A stretch of 64,000 nucleotides of DNA from Actinomycetota bacterium (GTDB lineage Bacteria > Actinomycetota > Thermoleophilia > Solirubrobacterales > Solirubrobacteraceae). The notes beneath the pieces were generated by a model. It searched no databases, was not told the DNA's origin, and saw only the letters and a list, made by a program, of their open reading frames with translations. Location: positions 248,001 to 312,000 of the forward strand of contig VAXW01000003.1 of the NCBI GenBank assembly GCA_005884115.1. The letters are read 5' to 3'. Position numbers and translations under genes: made by a program. This document shows positions 52,221 to 59,704 of the stretch, in pieces; positions within the stretch are counted from its first letter, which is position 1, and every line of letters starts with the position of its first letter.

Positions 52221-52250
52221 ACTGGACAGTCGCTCAAATTTTCGTCCAGT
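52221..52250 (+). promoter_or_regulatory. Inverted repeat upstream of pilT
   Basis: ACTGGAC ... GTCCAGT, 7-bp perfect arms with a 16-nt AT-rich spacer (agtcgctcaaattttc). It could be an operator or an mRNA hairpin between pilB and pilT. Confidence 0.35.
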
Positions 52251-52289
52251 CGCGGCGCGCAAACTCGGCGCGCCCAGTGCGGGGGGTCG

Positions 52290-53399
52290 ATGGGCGGGAC
52301 TATGGACATCGATTTCGCCGATCTGCTCATGGAAGTCGTCTCACGCCGGGCCTCCGACCTGCACCTGACGGCAGGCTCGCGCCCGGTCGTCCGCGTCCGC
52401 GGCCGTCTTACGAGGCTTGAGGAGTACCCCAAGCTGACCCCCAGCGACACGCGCGAGATCGTGTACTCGATCCTGACCGGAGACCAGCGCCAGCGCCTCG
52501 AGACGGACTGGCAGTTCGACTTCGCCTACTCGATCCCTGGCCACGCGCGCTTCCGCGTCAACGCCTACTTCCAGCGCGGCGCGCTCGGTGCCGCGTTCCG
52601 CCTCATCCCGTACGGGCTCAGCTCGATCGAGGAGCTGGGGCTGCCCGCCGCGGTGCACGAGTTCACCAGGCGCCCGCGCGGCTTCGTGCTCGTGACCGGG
52701 CCCACGGGCTCGGGCAAGTCCACCTCGCTCGCCGCGATGATCGACGAGATCAACAACACGCGCGAGGAGCACATCATGACGATCGAGGACCCGATCGAGT
52801 TCCTGCACTCGCACAAGAAGTGCATGGTCAACCAGCGCGAGCTGGGCTCCGACGCGCAGAGCTTCGCCGATGCGCTGAAGGCGGCATTGCGCCAGGACCC
52901 CGACATCATCCTCGTGGGCGAGATGCGCGACCTCGAGACGATCTCCACCGCGCTGACAGCCGCCGAGACGGGGCATCTGGTGTTCGCCACGCTGCATACG
53001 CAGGACACCGCCCAGACGATCGACCGCATCATCGACGTCTTCCCCGCTCACCAGCAGGGGCAGGTGCGCGTGCAGCTGTCGGTGGCCCTGCAGGGGATCA
53101 TGACCCAGCAGCTGCTGCCCACCGCCGACGGCGCAGGGCGAGTGGTGGCGACCGAGGTCCTGGTCCCCAACCCGGCCGTGCGCAACCTGATCCGCGAGGG
53201 CAAGACGCACCAGATCTACTCGGTGCTGCAGACCAGCTCTTCGGTAGGCATGCAGACGATGGACGCCTCGCTCGCCACGCTCGTGCGCCAGGGCAAGATC
53301 ACCCAGAAGCTCGCCGAAGCTCGCTCCTCGACGCCGGAGGAGCTGCGCCGCCTGCTCGGGGCCGAACGCCTTGAGATGGGCCAGCAGGTCGCCGCGTAG
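52290..53399 (+). CDS. pilT: Type IV pilus retraction ATPase PilT
   Basis: 369 aa. PilT depolymerises the pilus for twitching and DNA uptake. Begins MGGTMDIDFADLLMEVVSRRASDLHLTAGSRPVVRVRG, the PilT-type N-terminus. Walker A is GPTGSGKSTSLAAMIDEIN (about 136), Asp box EDPIEFLHSHKKCMVNQRELG, Walker B DPDIILVGEMRDLETISTALTAAETGHLVFATLHTQDT and the C-terminal helix VRNLIREGKTHQIYSVLQTSSSVGMQTMDASL. Two starts are possible (52290 and 52302); the second gives the canonical MDIDFADLL opening. Part of the pilBTC run. Confidence 0.95.
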   Translation: MGGTMDIDFADLLMEVVSRRASDLHLTAGSRPVVRVRGRLTRLEEYPKLTPSDTREIVYSILTGDQRQRLETDWQFDFAYSIPGHARFRVNAYFQRGALGAAFRLIPYGLSSIEELGLPAAVHEFTRRPRGFVLVTGPTGSGKSTSLAAMIDEINNTREEHIMTIEDPIEFLHSHKKCMVNQRELGSDAQSFADALKAALRQDPDIILVGEMRDLETISTALTAAETGHLVFATLHTQDTAQTIDRIIDVFPAHQQGQVRVQLSVALQGIMTQQLLPTADGAGRVVATEVLVPNPAVRNLIREGKTHQIYSVLQTSSSVGMQTMDASLATLVRQGKITQKLAEARSSTPEELRRLLGAERLEMGQQVAA

Positions 53400-53414
53400 A
53401 GGCGCCGAGGCGAG

Positions 53415-54623
53415 ATGAGCACCTACGTCTTCAAAGCGATGGACCTCACCGGGGTCAAGGCCCACGGCGAGGTCGAGGCCGACTCCAAGCAGGCCGTCTC
53501 CGACCAGCTCAAGCAGCGCGGCCTAATCGTCCTCGACATCTCAGACAAGCACAGCTCGCGCGAGATCGAGCTGTCGTTCATGAAGCGCGTCAAGGCGAAC
53601 GAACTGGCCATCTTCTCCCGCCAGCTCTCGACCATGATCACCGCCGGCATGAGCATCCTGCGCTCGCTGTATGTGCTCGAGGTCCAGACCGAGGGGAAGT
53701 TCCTCAAAGAAACGATCGTGGCCGTGCGCAAAGACGTCGAGGCGGGCCTCTCCCTGAGCGCGGCGATGGAGCGCCACCCCAAGGTGTTCAGCCCGCTGTT
53801 CGTCGCCATGGCGCAGGCAGGGGAGCTGGGAGGCGTGCTCGAGAGCTCGCTCATACGGGTCGCAGACCAGCTCGAGAAGGACGCCTCGCTGCGCCGCCAG
53901 ATCAAATCGGCCATGATCTATCCCGCGCTCGTCATCACCTTCGCCGTTGGCGTGATGATGGCCCTGGTCGCGTTCCTGGTGCCCGTGTTCGAGGGCGTCT
54001 TCAAGCAGTTCGGCGGGCACCTGCCTGGGATCACACAGGTCTCGGTGGGCCTCTCGCACGCCGTGGTCGGCTACTGGTGGCTGATGTTCATCTCCGCGGG
54101 CGGGCTCGCCGTGGCGTTCTTGAAGTGGAAGTCCTCCAGCTGGGGCCGTCCGCAGTGGGACCGCTTCCGGCTGCGCGTCCCGATGAAAATCGGCACGATC
54201 GTCCAGCAGGTCGCCGTGGCGCGCTGGTCGCGCACGTTCGCATCACTCACGAGCGCCGGCGTGCCGCTTCTCCAGGCGCTCGAGATAACCGGCAAAACCG
54301 GGGGCAACGTGACCATCGAGGAGGCGATGGACGGCGTGATCGCCTCCGTCAAGCGAGGTGGAACGATCGCCGCGCCGCTCGCACAGGCCCCCATCTTTCC
54401 CACCATGGTCACGCACATGGTGGGCGTGGGCGAGGAGTCGGGCGCGCTCGATTCGATGCTCGAGAAGATCGCCGAGTTCTACGAGGACCAGGTCGCCGCG
54501 TCGGTCAAGGCGCTGACGTCGATCCTCGAGCCGATCATGATCATTGTCATCGGGTCGATCGTGGGCTTCATCGTGATCTCGATGTACATGCCGCTCTTCA
54601 CGGTCTACAACAACATCAAGTAG
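53415..54623 (+). CDS. pilC: Type IV pilus inner membrane platform protein PilC
   Basis: 402 aa. PilC/GspF platform protein that couples the ATPases to pilin assembly. Two repeats of the T2SSF domain are seen: ELAIFSRQLSTMITAGMSILRSLYVLEVQTEGKF ... ERHPKVFSPLFVAMAQAGELGGVLESSL and VARWSRTFASLTSAGVPLLQALEITGKTGGN ... FPTMVTHMVGVGEESGALDSMLEKIAEFYEDQV. Three membrane segments (ALVITFAVGVMMALVAFLVPVF, WLMFISAGGLAVAFL and IMIIVIGSIVGFIVISMYMPLF). It starts 15 nt after pilT. It meets a minus-strand gene tail to tail. Confidence 0.95.
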   Translation: MSTYVFKAMDLTGVKAHGEVEADSKQAVSDQLKQRGLIVLDISDKHSSREIELSFMKRVKANELAIFSRQLSTMITAGMSILRSLYVLEVQTEGKFLKETIVAVRKDVEAGLSLSAAMERHPKVFSPLFVAMAQAGELGGVLESSLIRVADQLEKDASLRRQIKSAMIYPALVITFAVGVMMALVAFLVPVFEGVFKQFGGHLPGITQVSVGLSHAVVGYWWLMFISAGGLAVAFLKWKSSSWGRPQWDRFRLRVPMKIGTIVQQVAVARWSRTFASLTSAGVPLLQALEITGKTGGNVTIEEAMDGVIASVKRGGTIAAPLAQAPIFPTMVTHMVGVGEESGALDSMLEKIAEFYEDQVAASVKALTSILEPIMIIVIGSIVGFIVISMYMPLFTVYNNIK

Positions 54624-54639
54624 ACCGCGGCGCCGCGCC

Positions 54640-54921
54640 TCAACCCGGTCGCCGCCGCCGCAGAAGGCGTGCCCGCCGCCGCCCGTCCAGCGCGCGTCTG
54701 GCGCGTCGCCGCCTGCGCTGCTCCTCGCGCGCGTTCTCGCGTTCTTCGCCGAGGCCGATTTCCAGGAAGACCAGCAGCAGGGCCCCCGCGAGGCCGGCGG
54801 AGATCAGCACGATCGTCAGCACTTCGCCCGCCACTCCGCCGACGAGCGCGGCGCACGCAGCCCCCGCGAGGACGAGCGCAGCGGCGAGGGAGAAGGCCGC
54901 CATGCGCACCCGAGGAGGCAC
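54640..54921 (-). CDS. Small two-helix membrane protein, function unknown
   Basis: 93 aa, or 87 from the second ATG (54903). Two adjacent membrane segments, FSLAAALVLAGAACAALVGGVAG and VLTIVLISAGLAGALLLVFLEI, precede a strongly basic tail (EEQRRRRRARRALDGRRRARLLRRRRPG). The tail is probably cytosolic and could contact nucleic acid or phospholipid. It starts 3 nt after the RNase D gene stop, so it belongs to that minus-strand unit. I do not recognise it. Confidence 0.55.
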   Translation of the reverse strand: MPPRVRMAAFSLAAALVLAGAACAALVGGVAGEVLTIVLISAGLAGALLLVFLEIGLGEERENAREEQRRRRRARRALDGRRRARLLRRRRPG

Positions 54922-54924
54922 AGC

Positions 54925-56133
54925 TCAACTGCCTTCCTCTCGCGGCTGCGCGGAGGCGCGAGCTTCGATCGAGAGCTCGCGCCCCGACACTGCCAGCGAC
55001 AGGCGGCCATCGAGCAGCTCGAGCAGCTCGGCGCCGACGAGCTCGCGCCTCCACCCGCGCAGCGTGCGCACATCCGCGTCGCCGCGCGTCTCGCGCGAGG
55101 CGGCGAGGAGGAGCTGAAGGTCGGCCCGCGTGGCGAGCAGCTCATGCGCAAGCCCAGCCTCCCTTGCACGCGCCCGCACGAGCGCCTCCGCGAGCGCGAT
55201 CAGCGGCGCGTCCTCCGGCCTCGGCGGCGGGACACGCTGCGCAGGCGGAGCCGAATCGGGTGGTAGCTCGCGCGCCCGCGCAATCACCTCGAGCAGCTGC
55301 TCGGCGCGCCGCGGCCGGTTGCCGGCGCCCGCGCCGCGGATCTGTGCGAGCTCGGCTCTGGAGCTGGGGCCGCGCCTGGCTATCTCCACGAGCGCAGCGT
55401 CGGCGAGCACGCTCGGGACCGGCCGGTCCTCGGCGGCCGCCGTCCGCTCGCGCCAGGCCACGATCTCGCGCGCGACCCGTCGCGCGGAGGCGTTGAGCGT
55501 ACGTATCCGCGGCAGGCGCTCGAAGATCACATCGAGATCGCGCTCGTCGCTTGCCTGCTCCAGCGCCTGGCACTCCTCCCGCGCCCAGGACAGGCGCTCG
55601 AGCGCGCTCAGGCGTCGTTCGAGCTCGGAGGCCAGGGCCAGCAGGTGCACGACGTCCTCGCGCGCGTACGCGAGCTGCTCCGCCGACAGCGGCCGCGCGT
55701 CCCAGCGCGTGAAGCTCGCGCTCTTGCTGACGCGCACGCCGAGGATCTCGGCGAGCAGCGTCTCGTACGAGCACTGCGCGCCAAGGCCCGCGAAGCCGGC
55801 TGCGACCTGCGTGTCGAAGACGTTTCGCACCGACGTGCTGTATCGCCTGCGCAGGAGCGCGATGTCCTGCCGGCCCGCGTGCACGACTATCTGAATGGCG
55901 GGGTCGGCGAGCACGCTCCCCAGGTCCTCGGCTCCGGCCCCGAAGTCGCCGGCGAGCGGATCGATGAGCTCGAGGCGCTCGTCGGTCCCGCTGCGATCCG
56001 GGATCGCGAGCTGGATCAGGCACAGAAGCGTGCGATAGCGGCCCTCACCCATGAACTCGGTGTCCAGGGCGAGCCGCCCCACCGCGCGCGCATCGCGGGC
56101 GAGAGCCCGCCCCATGGCATCCTCCTCGGCCAT
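54925..56133 (-). CDS. rnd: Ribonuclease D-type 3'-5' exonuclease
   Basis: 402 aa from the ATG at 56133, which shares its A with the upstream stop (TAATG); the track start at 56160 adds 9 residues. RNase D trims tRNA and other stable RNA 3' ends. The DEDDy exonuclease domain has LDTEFMGEGRYRTLLCLIQLA (Asp-Glu), VVHAGRQDIALLRRRY (Asp), FDTQVAAGFAGLGAQCSYETLLAEILGV and AYAREDVVHLLALASEL (Tyr and last Asp). An HRDC domain follows (LRELAREI-like NASARRVAREIVAWRERTAAAEDRPVPSVLADAALVEIARRGP), and a second HRDC-like region near the end. It is probably cotranscribed with the glycosyltransferase upstream. Confidence 0.9.
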   Translation of the reverse strand: MAEEDAMGRALARDARAVGRLALDTEFMGEGRYRTLLCLIQLAIPDRSGTDERLELIDPLAGDFGAGAEDLGSVLADPAIQIVVHAGRQDIALLRRRYSTSVRNVFDTQVAAGFAGLGAQCSYETLLAEILGVRVSKSASFTRWDARPLSAEQLAYAREDVVHLLALASELERRLSALERLSWAREECQALEQASDERDLDVIFERLPRIRTLNASARRVAREIVAWRERTAAAEDRPVPSVLADAALVEIARRGPSSRAELAQIRGAGAGNRPRRAEQLLEVIARARELPPDSAPPAQRVPPPRPEDAPLIALAEALVRARAREAGLAHELLATRADLQLLLAASRETRGDADVRTLRGWRRELVGAELLELLDGRLSLAVSGRELSIEARASAQPREEGS

Positions 56134-58007
56134 TACGTTGTCCTCTTCGATAGCAGCCACAGCACACCCGTGTGTTCCAGGCCCGCGAGCCGCGAGACGT
56201 CGAGTGCGTTCGCGCGCACCCAGCGCGCCGGAATCGAGCAGGCGGCGTCGCCCGGCAGGTGGCGGCGCGGGCAGGAGGAGTCGAGCACGGCGTAGCGCAC
56301 AGCATCTTCGGCGATCAGCCGCCTGAGCCTCGGCACGCTCGTAAAGACGCGACCGTTGTAGGTGGTGAGCACCAGCACCGGGCGCACGTCCTGCACGATC
56401 AGCGAGCCGATCTCGGTCGCCGACTGCGCCGCCAACTCATAGCGCGCGGCGCCCTGGTGGGCGCGCAGGTAGGCGCTGAGCTTCAGTTGCTCCTGCCGGG
56501 GAAGTGCGCCCACATGGCCGGCGTCGCCGATGCCCTCGTTGATCGCTCTCACATCCACGGCCAGCGGGAGCGAGAAGACGGCGGCGATTGCCAGCACGAG
56601 CGTGGCGGCGGCTCGCGGCTCCTGCAGGCGCCCCGCCGCAGCCGAGGACACGGCGAGCCGCCCAGCGGCGAGTGCGGCGGCGCACAGCGCGGCCGCCAGC
56701 GTGATCCACCACACCAGCGTGAACCCGTACTCGAGGCGCTGCACGTAGAAGACCGTCGCCGCGAGCGCTGCGATGAGCGCGAGCAGGCGCGCACGCCCTC
56801 CAGGCGCGGCGGCCCAGACGATCCCGATCCCGAGCAGCGCGGCGACAGCCGGCGTGAAGCCCTCGACGTAGCGAGGGTGAAGGCGCGCCATCGCGCTGAA
56901 GATCACCACGCCGGTCAGCGCCCACACGGCGAGACCGGCGGCGAGCGCACGCCTGGCGCGCTCCGGGCGCCGCGCTTGGCGTGGCGGGGAGGCTGCGCCT
57001 CCCGAGCCCGCGCCGCGATACAGGCTCAGCGCCAGCGCCGGCGCGCCCAGCACGATCGCGATCAGGAGCATGAGCCCCAGCCGCTGCCCCGACAGCGGGC
57101 CGATGCGGGCGAGCAGCCGCGTGGGGGAGGGGGGGACGATCGGGATGCGGTCGCGCTGGGCCTGGGTAGCCTGCGGGTAGCGCTGCCCGCGCTGAAAGAC
57201 GGGAAACTGGCCTTCCACGGGCTTGCCGCTGATGCGGTCGGTGCCGTTGAAGACGAAGGCCGCGTTCCACGCGCTGCCGTTCGTCGAGCCGATCGCCCAC
57301 GGACGCTCTCCGGCCGGAAAGAGAAGCGTTGCGGTCAGCCACGAGAGCGCCACCGCCACATACACGGCGGCTGCCGCGCCAGACTGCATCAGGCGCCTGC
57401 GGCGCGTCCCCGGCAGTCCGAGGTAGCCGATCAGCGCGAGGCCGGGCAGCGCCACGAGCGACTCCAAGAGCTTCACGTCGAAGGCGAGGCCGAGCGCAGC
57501 GGCCCCCGCCAGCAGCCAGCGCGTGCGTCCGCTGCTGCAGGCGCGCGCGATCAGGACCAGCGCGAGCACGCTCAGCGCCATCATGACGGCGTCCATCGTG
57601 TCGCTGCGCGCCGTGATCACCTCGATCGGCAGCACCGCGAGCGCCGCCGCCGCGGCCAGCCCGGCGCTCGTGCTCCACAGCTCCTCGACGGCCGTGAACA
57701 GCAGCGGGACCGCGGCGGTGCCCGCGAGCGCCTGCGGCAGCCTGAGCGTCGTCGAGGAGAAGCCGAACACCTTGACGCTCGCGACCTGCAGCCAGAGGTC
57801 GACGGGCGGCTTGTCGATCGAGACGCTGCCCCCGGGCTCGAAGGCTCCGAAGAAGAAGTTGTGCCACGAGAGCCCCATGCTCCGCACCGCGGCGTCATAG
57901 AAGGGGTCGGGCGCCACCTTGCTCAGATCGAGGAGTCGCAGCAGCAGCGCCGCGGCCGTGAGCAGCGCGAGAATCACCCACTTGCGCTGTCGCGCGCCCG
58001 TTCCCAC
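56133..58007 (-). CDS. GT39/ArnT-like membrane glycosyltransferase
   Basis: 624 aa from the GTG at 58007 (MGTGARQRKWVILALL); the track start at 58142 adds 45 residues that overlap the divergent gene. About 11-12 membrane segments. The GT-C catalytic loop is DLSKVAPDPFYDAAVRSMGLSWHNFFFGAFEPGGSVSIDKPPVDLWLQ, then RLPQALAGTAAVPLLFTAVEELW and EVITARSDTMDAVMMALSVLALVLIARA. This group (DKPP-type GT39) is common in Actinobacteria and transfers a sugar from a polyprenyl carrier. A soluble C-terminal domain (SAYLRAHQGAARYELAAQSATEIGSLIVQDVRPVLVLTTYNGRVF) is extracytoplasmic. The acceptor is unknown. Confidence 0.85.
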   Translation of the reverse strand: MGTGARQRKWVILALLTAAALLLRLLDLSKVAPDPFYDAAVRSMGLSWHNFFFGAFEPGGSVSIDKPPVDLWLQVASVKVFGFSSTTLRLPQALAGTAAVPLLFTAVEELWSTSAGLAAAAALAVLPIEVITARSDTMDAVMMALSVLALVLIARACSSGRTRWLLAGAAALGLAFDVKLLESLVALPGLALIGYLGLPGTRRRRLMQSGAAAAVYVAVALSWLTATLLFPAGERPWAIGSTNGSAWNAAFVFNGTDRISGKPVEGQFPVFQRGQRYPQATQAQRDRIPIVPPSPTRLLARIGPLSGQRLGLMLLIAIVLGAPALALSLYRGAGSGGAASPPRQARRPERARRALAAGLAVWALTGVVIFSAMARLHPRYVEGFTPAVAALLGIGIVWAAAPGGRARLLALIAALAATVFYVQRLEYGFTLVWWITLAAALCAAALAAGRLAVSSAAAGRLQEPRAAATLVLAIAAVFSLPLAVDVRAINEGIGDAGHVGALPRQEQLKLSAYLRAHQGAARYELAAQSATEIGSLIVQDVRPVLVLTTYNGRVFTSVPRLRRLIAEDAVRYAVLDSSCPRRHLPGDAACSIPARWVRANALDVSRLAGLEHTGVLWLLSKRTT

Positions 58008-58030
58008 GAGCGGGACGTTAACCTGCGCGC

Positions 58031-58243
58031 GTGGTGGCTGACCCCGGTGACAGCGACGAGGCCGCTGAGGGCGCGGAGAGGACACGCGAGTGCATGGCCT
58101 GTGGCGGCAGCGGGCGTGTGGTCTCCAACCTCGGAGGGGCACCGAGCTCGGTGCCCTGCCCTTGGTGTGAAGGCAGAGGTATGCGCCTCAGCGATGTCGA
58201 TGCGCAAGCACATTGGCGTGAGGACGCGAACGCCGACTCCTGA
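58031..58243 (+). CDS. Small DnaJ-type zinc-finger protein (70 aa)
   Basis: GTG at 58031 (or 58034). Two CxxCxGxG-like knuckles, CMACGGSGRV and CPWCEGRGMR, separated by 21 residues, resemble half of the cysteine-rich domain of DnaJ. One zinc ion would bind the four cysteines. The rest is acidic and short. Such stand-alone fingers occur in Actinobacteria with unknown function. It is divergent from the GT39 gene with only 23 bp between chosen starts, so both would need near-leaderless transcripts. Confidence 0.6.
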   Translation: MVADPGDSDEAAEGAERTRECMACGGSGRVVSNLGGAPSSVPCPWCEGRGMRLSDVDAQAHWREDANADS

Positions 58244-58430
58244 GCGGCTGCCATCTGCACGCGCGCTTGCAATGTCAGCTTTGCACCGAGTTACCGCTCG
58301 CGCCTAGTCTTGCGGGCAGCTCACGTGAACCTCGCTGCCTAAGACACCGCCGCGCGGCCAGCCCGTTTGGGCAATACGTCCAAGTCACTCCCAGCGCTAA
58401 AGATCGCACGCGCGGGAGTCGATGCACCGG
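58244..58430 (+). other. Intergenic region upstream of the prepilin leader
   Basis: No ORF of merit. The 83-aa minus ORF (58275-58526) reads back through the structured leader and is not convincing. It should hold the prepilin promoter. Confidence 0.5.
58398..58425 (+). promoter_or_regulatory. Candidate sigma-28-like promoter of the prepilin gene
   Basis: TAAA at 58398-58401, then 16 nt, then GTCGATGC (58418-58425), which matches five of eight bases of the FliA/WhiG -10 consensus GCCGATAA. The predicted transcript start would fall just before the structured leader. Weak match, but a WhiG/FliA-type sigma is encoded at 3942-4736. Confidence 0.25.
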
Positions 58431-58439
58431 CTGACAAAG

Positions 58440-58556
58440 CCAGTATCGCGGGCCAAGGCAAAGCGCCCTAACAGGGCGTGTGACAAAGCCGGCGACTCTC
58501 ACGACTCGATCCCATGGATCGACCAAGGGGGGCGTGTCGCCACTTGCGGGCGATGG
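58440..58556 (+). promoter_or_regulatory. Structured leader resembling a c-di-GMP-I (GEMM) riboswitch
   Basis: P1: ATCGC (58445) with GCGAT (58550). Joining segment AAGGCAAAGC. P2 hairpin: CGCCCT-AAC-AGGGCG. Joining segment GTGTGACAAAGCC. P3 arm: GGCGAC (58491) with GTCGCC (58536), holding CGATCC-CAT-GGATCG. The 3' part GCCACTTGCGGGCGATGG is close to the GCCAGGUUGCCGAU end of GEMM RNAs. Order and junction words fit GEMM; the P2 loop is not GNRA and GACGCAAAGCC is shortened. It lies 43 nt before the prepilin ATG. Confidence 0.45.
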
Positions 58557-58598
58557 ACCGAGGGCTGGCGCCCAAGAAAACCAGATCCAGGAGGATCA

Positions 58599-59039
58599 AT
58601 GTTCAACTCACTGCGCCAGCGCTCGAAGGACGAGGGTGGTTTTACCCTTATCGAGCTTCTGGTCGTCATCCTGATCATCGGCATTCTTGCCGCGATCGCG
58701 ATTCCGTCCTTCCTGAACCAGAAGGGCAAGGCTCAGGACTCCTCCGCGAAGACGCAGGCGGCTTCGGCCCAGACCGCGATGGAGACCTACGCCACTGACC
58801 ACAACGGCTCGTACGAAGGTGCGTCCGTCGCGGAACTCCAGGCGATCGAGCCCACGCTCAAGGACAAAACCACCGCGGAACTCGAAACAGCCAAAGGCAA
58901 AGGCTCGGAAGAATACGAAGTGACCTCCAAGGCGGTCGGTTCGGGCAACAAATTCACCATCAAAATGACAGCTGGTGAAGTTGCACGGAGCTGCACCACC
59001 GAAAAGAAGGGTGGCTGCCCCGCCGGCGGCAAATGGTAA
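58599..59039 (+). CDS. Type IV prepilin (first copy)
   Basis: 146 aa from the ATG at 58599 with SD GGAGGA 5 nt upstream; the longer track frame covers the leader. The short leader peptide MFNSLRQRSKDEGG is cut before Phe: GG/FTLIELLVVILIIGILAAIAIPSFLNQKGKA, with Glu5 of the mature protein present. The hydrophobic helix is followed by AQTAMETYATDHNGSYEGASVAELQAIEPTLKDKTTAEL and a globular part with two cysteines (RSCTTEKKGGCPAGGKW) that probably form the C-terminal disulfide loop. Likely the major pilin because it has a strong SD and its own leader and terminator. Confidence 0.93.
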   Translation: MFNSLRQRSKDEGGFTLIELLVVILIIGILAAIAIPSFLNQKGKAQDSSAKTQAASAQTAMETYATDHNGSYEGASVAELQAIEPTLKDKTTAELETAKGKGSEEYEVTSKAVGSGNKFTIKMTAGEVARSCTTEKKGGCPAGGKW

Positions 59040-59080
59040 GAACCGCTTGCTCGAGCTCGCTTGAGCAACGGTGAAGGATT

Positions 59081-59107
59081 CGAGAGGCGGCCCTGGGCCG
59101 CCTCTCG
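59081..59107 (+). terminator. Terminator after the first prepilin gene
   Basis: CGAGAGGCGGC-CCTGG-GCCGCCTCTCG, an 11-bp perfect stem with a 5-nt loop, followed by gtcgttgttg. It lies 42 bp after the stop and would limit read-through to the second prepilin. Confidence 0.8.
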
Positions 59108-59188
59108 TCGTTGTTGCGGCCGGCCAAGTCGTCGGCAACCCCAACTGCCTGACTTCAGGAAACTGACGTTTCGCCCGATAGGGGTCCC

Positions 59189-59650
59189 ATGCCAACCCGC
59201 GCAGGCGCGCTGTCTGTCATCCGTACCCGCATGAGCGAGGACGGCGGGTTCACGCTCATCGAGCTGCTCGTCGTGATCCTCATCATCGGGATCCTCGCCG
59301 GGATCGCGATCCCCAACTTCATCAACCAGACCCACAAGGCCAGCGACGGAGCCGCCAAGGTGCTGGTGCGCACGGCCGAGACCGCCGCCGAGAGCTACGC
59401 GACCGATCACGGTGGTGCGTACACAGGGATGAGCGTCGCCGAACTGCAGGCGATCGAGCCGACGCTGAAGGAAAAAAGCTCAGCCGAACTCCTCGTGGGT
59501 GAAGCCAACGGTGCCGGCGGCTACCTCGTCGAAGCCAAGAGCACGGGCAGCGGCCATACCTTCGCGATCGAACGCAACGGCGCGGGCGAACTCGCCCGCA
59601 CCTGCGCACCGGAAGCGCAGGGCGGCTGCCCTTCCGGGGGCTCCTGGTAG
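59189..59650 (+). CDS. Type IV prepilin (second copy)
   Basis: 153 aa from ATG 59189; the ATG at 59231 would give a shorter leader (MSEDGG). Cleavage site GG/FTLIELLVVILIIGILAGIAIPNFINQTHKA. The rest parallels the first prepilin: ESYATDHGGAYTGMSVAELQAIEPTLKEKSSAELL, ending ARTCAPEAQGGCPSGGSW. The shared YATDHxGxYxGxSVAELQAIEPTLK block and the C-terminal Cys pair show recent paralogy. The longer leader and weak SD suggest lower expression, perhaps as a minor pilin. pilD follows 54 nt downstream. Confidence 0.92.
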   Translation: MPTRAGALSVIRTRMSEDGGFTLIELLVVILIIGILAGIAIPNFINQTHKASDGAAKVLVRTAETAAESYATDHGGAYTGMSVAELQAIEPTLKEKSSAELLVGEANGAGGYLVEAKSTGSGHTFAIERNGAGELARTCAPEAQGGCPSGGSW

Positions 59651-59704
59651 GCACCGCCGCGAGCGGCGCTCAAGGCGGGCGGCGCGGCGACCGATCCTCG
59701 TCTC

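Noticed and set aside
59108-59188. Second riboswitch before prepilin 2
   Set aside because: Only isolated similar words (GGCAAC, GCCCGAT) and no consistent stems were found.
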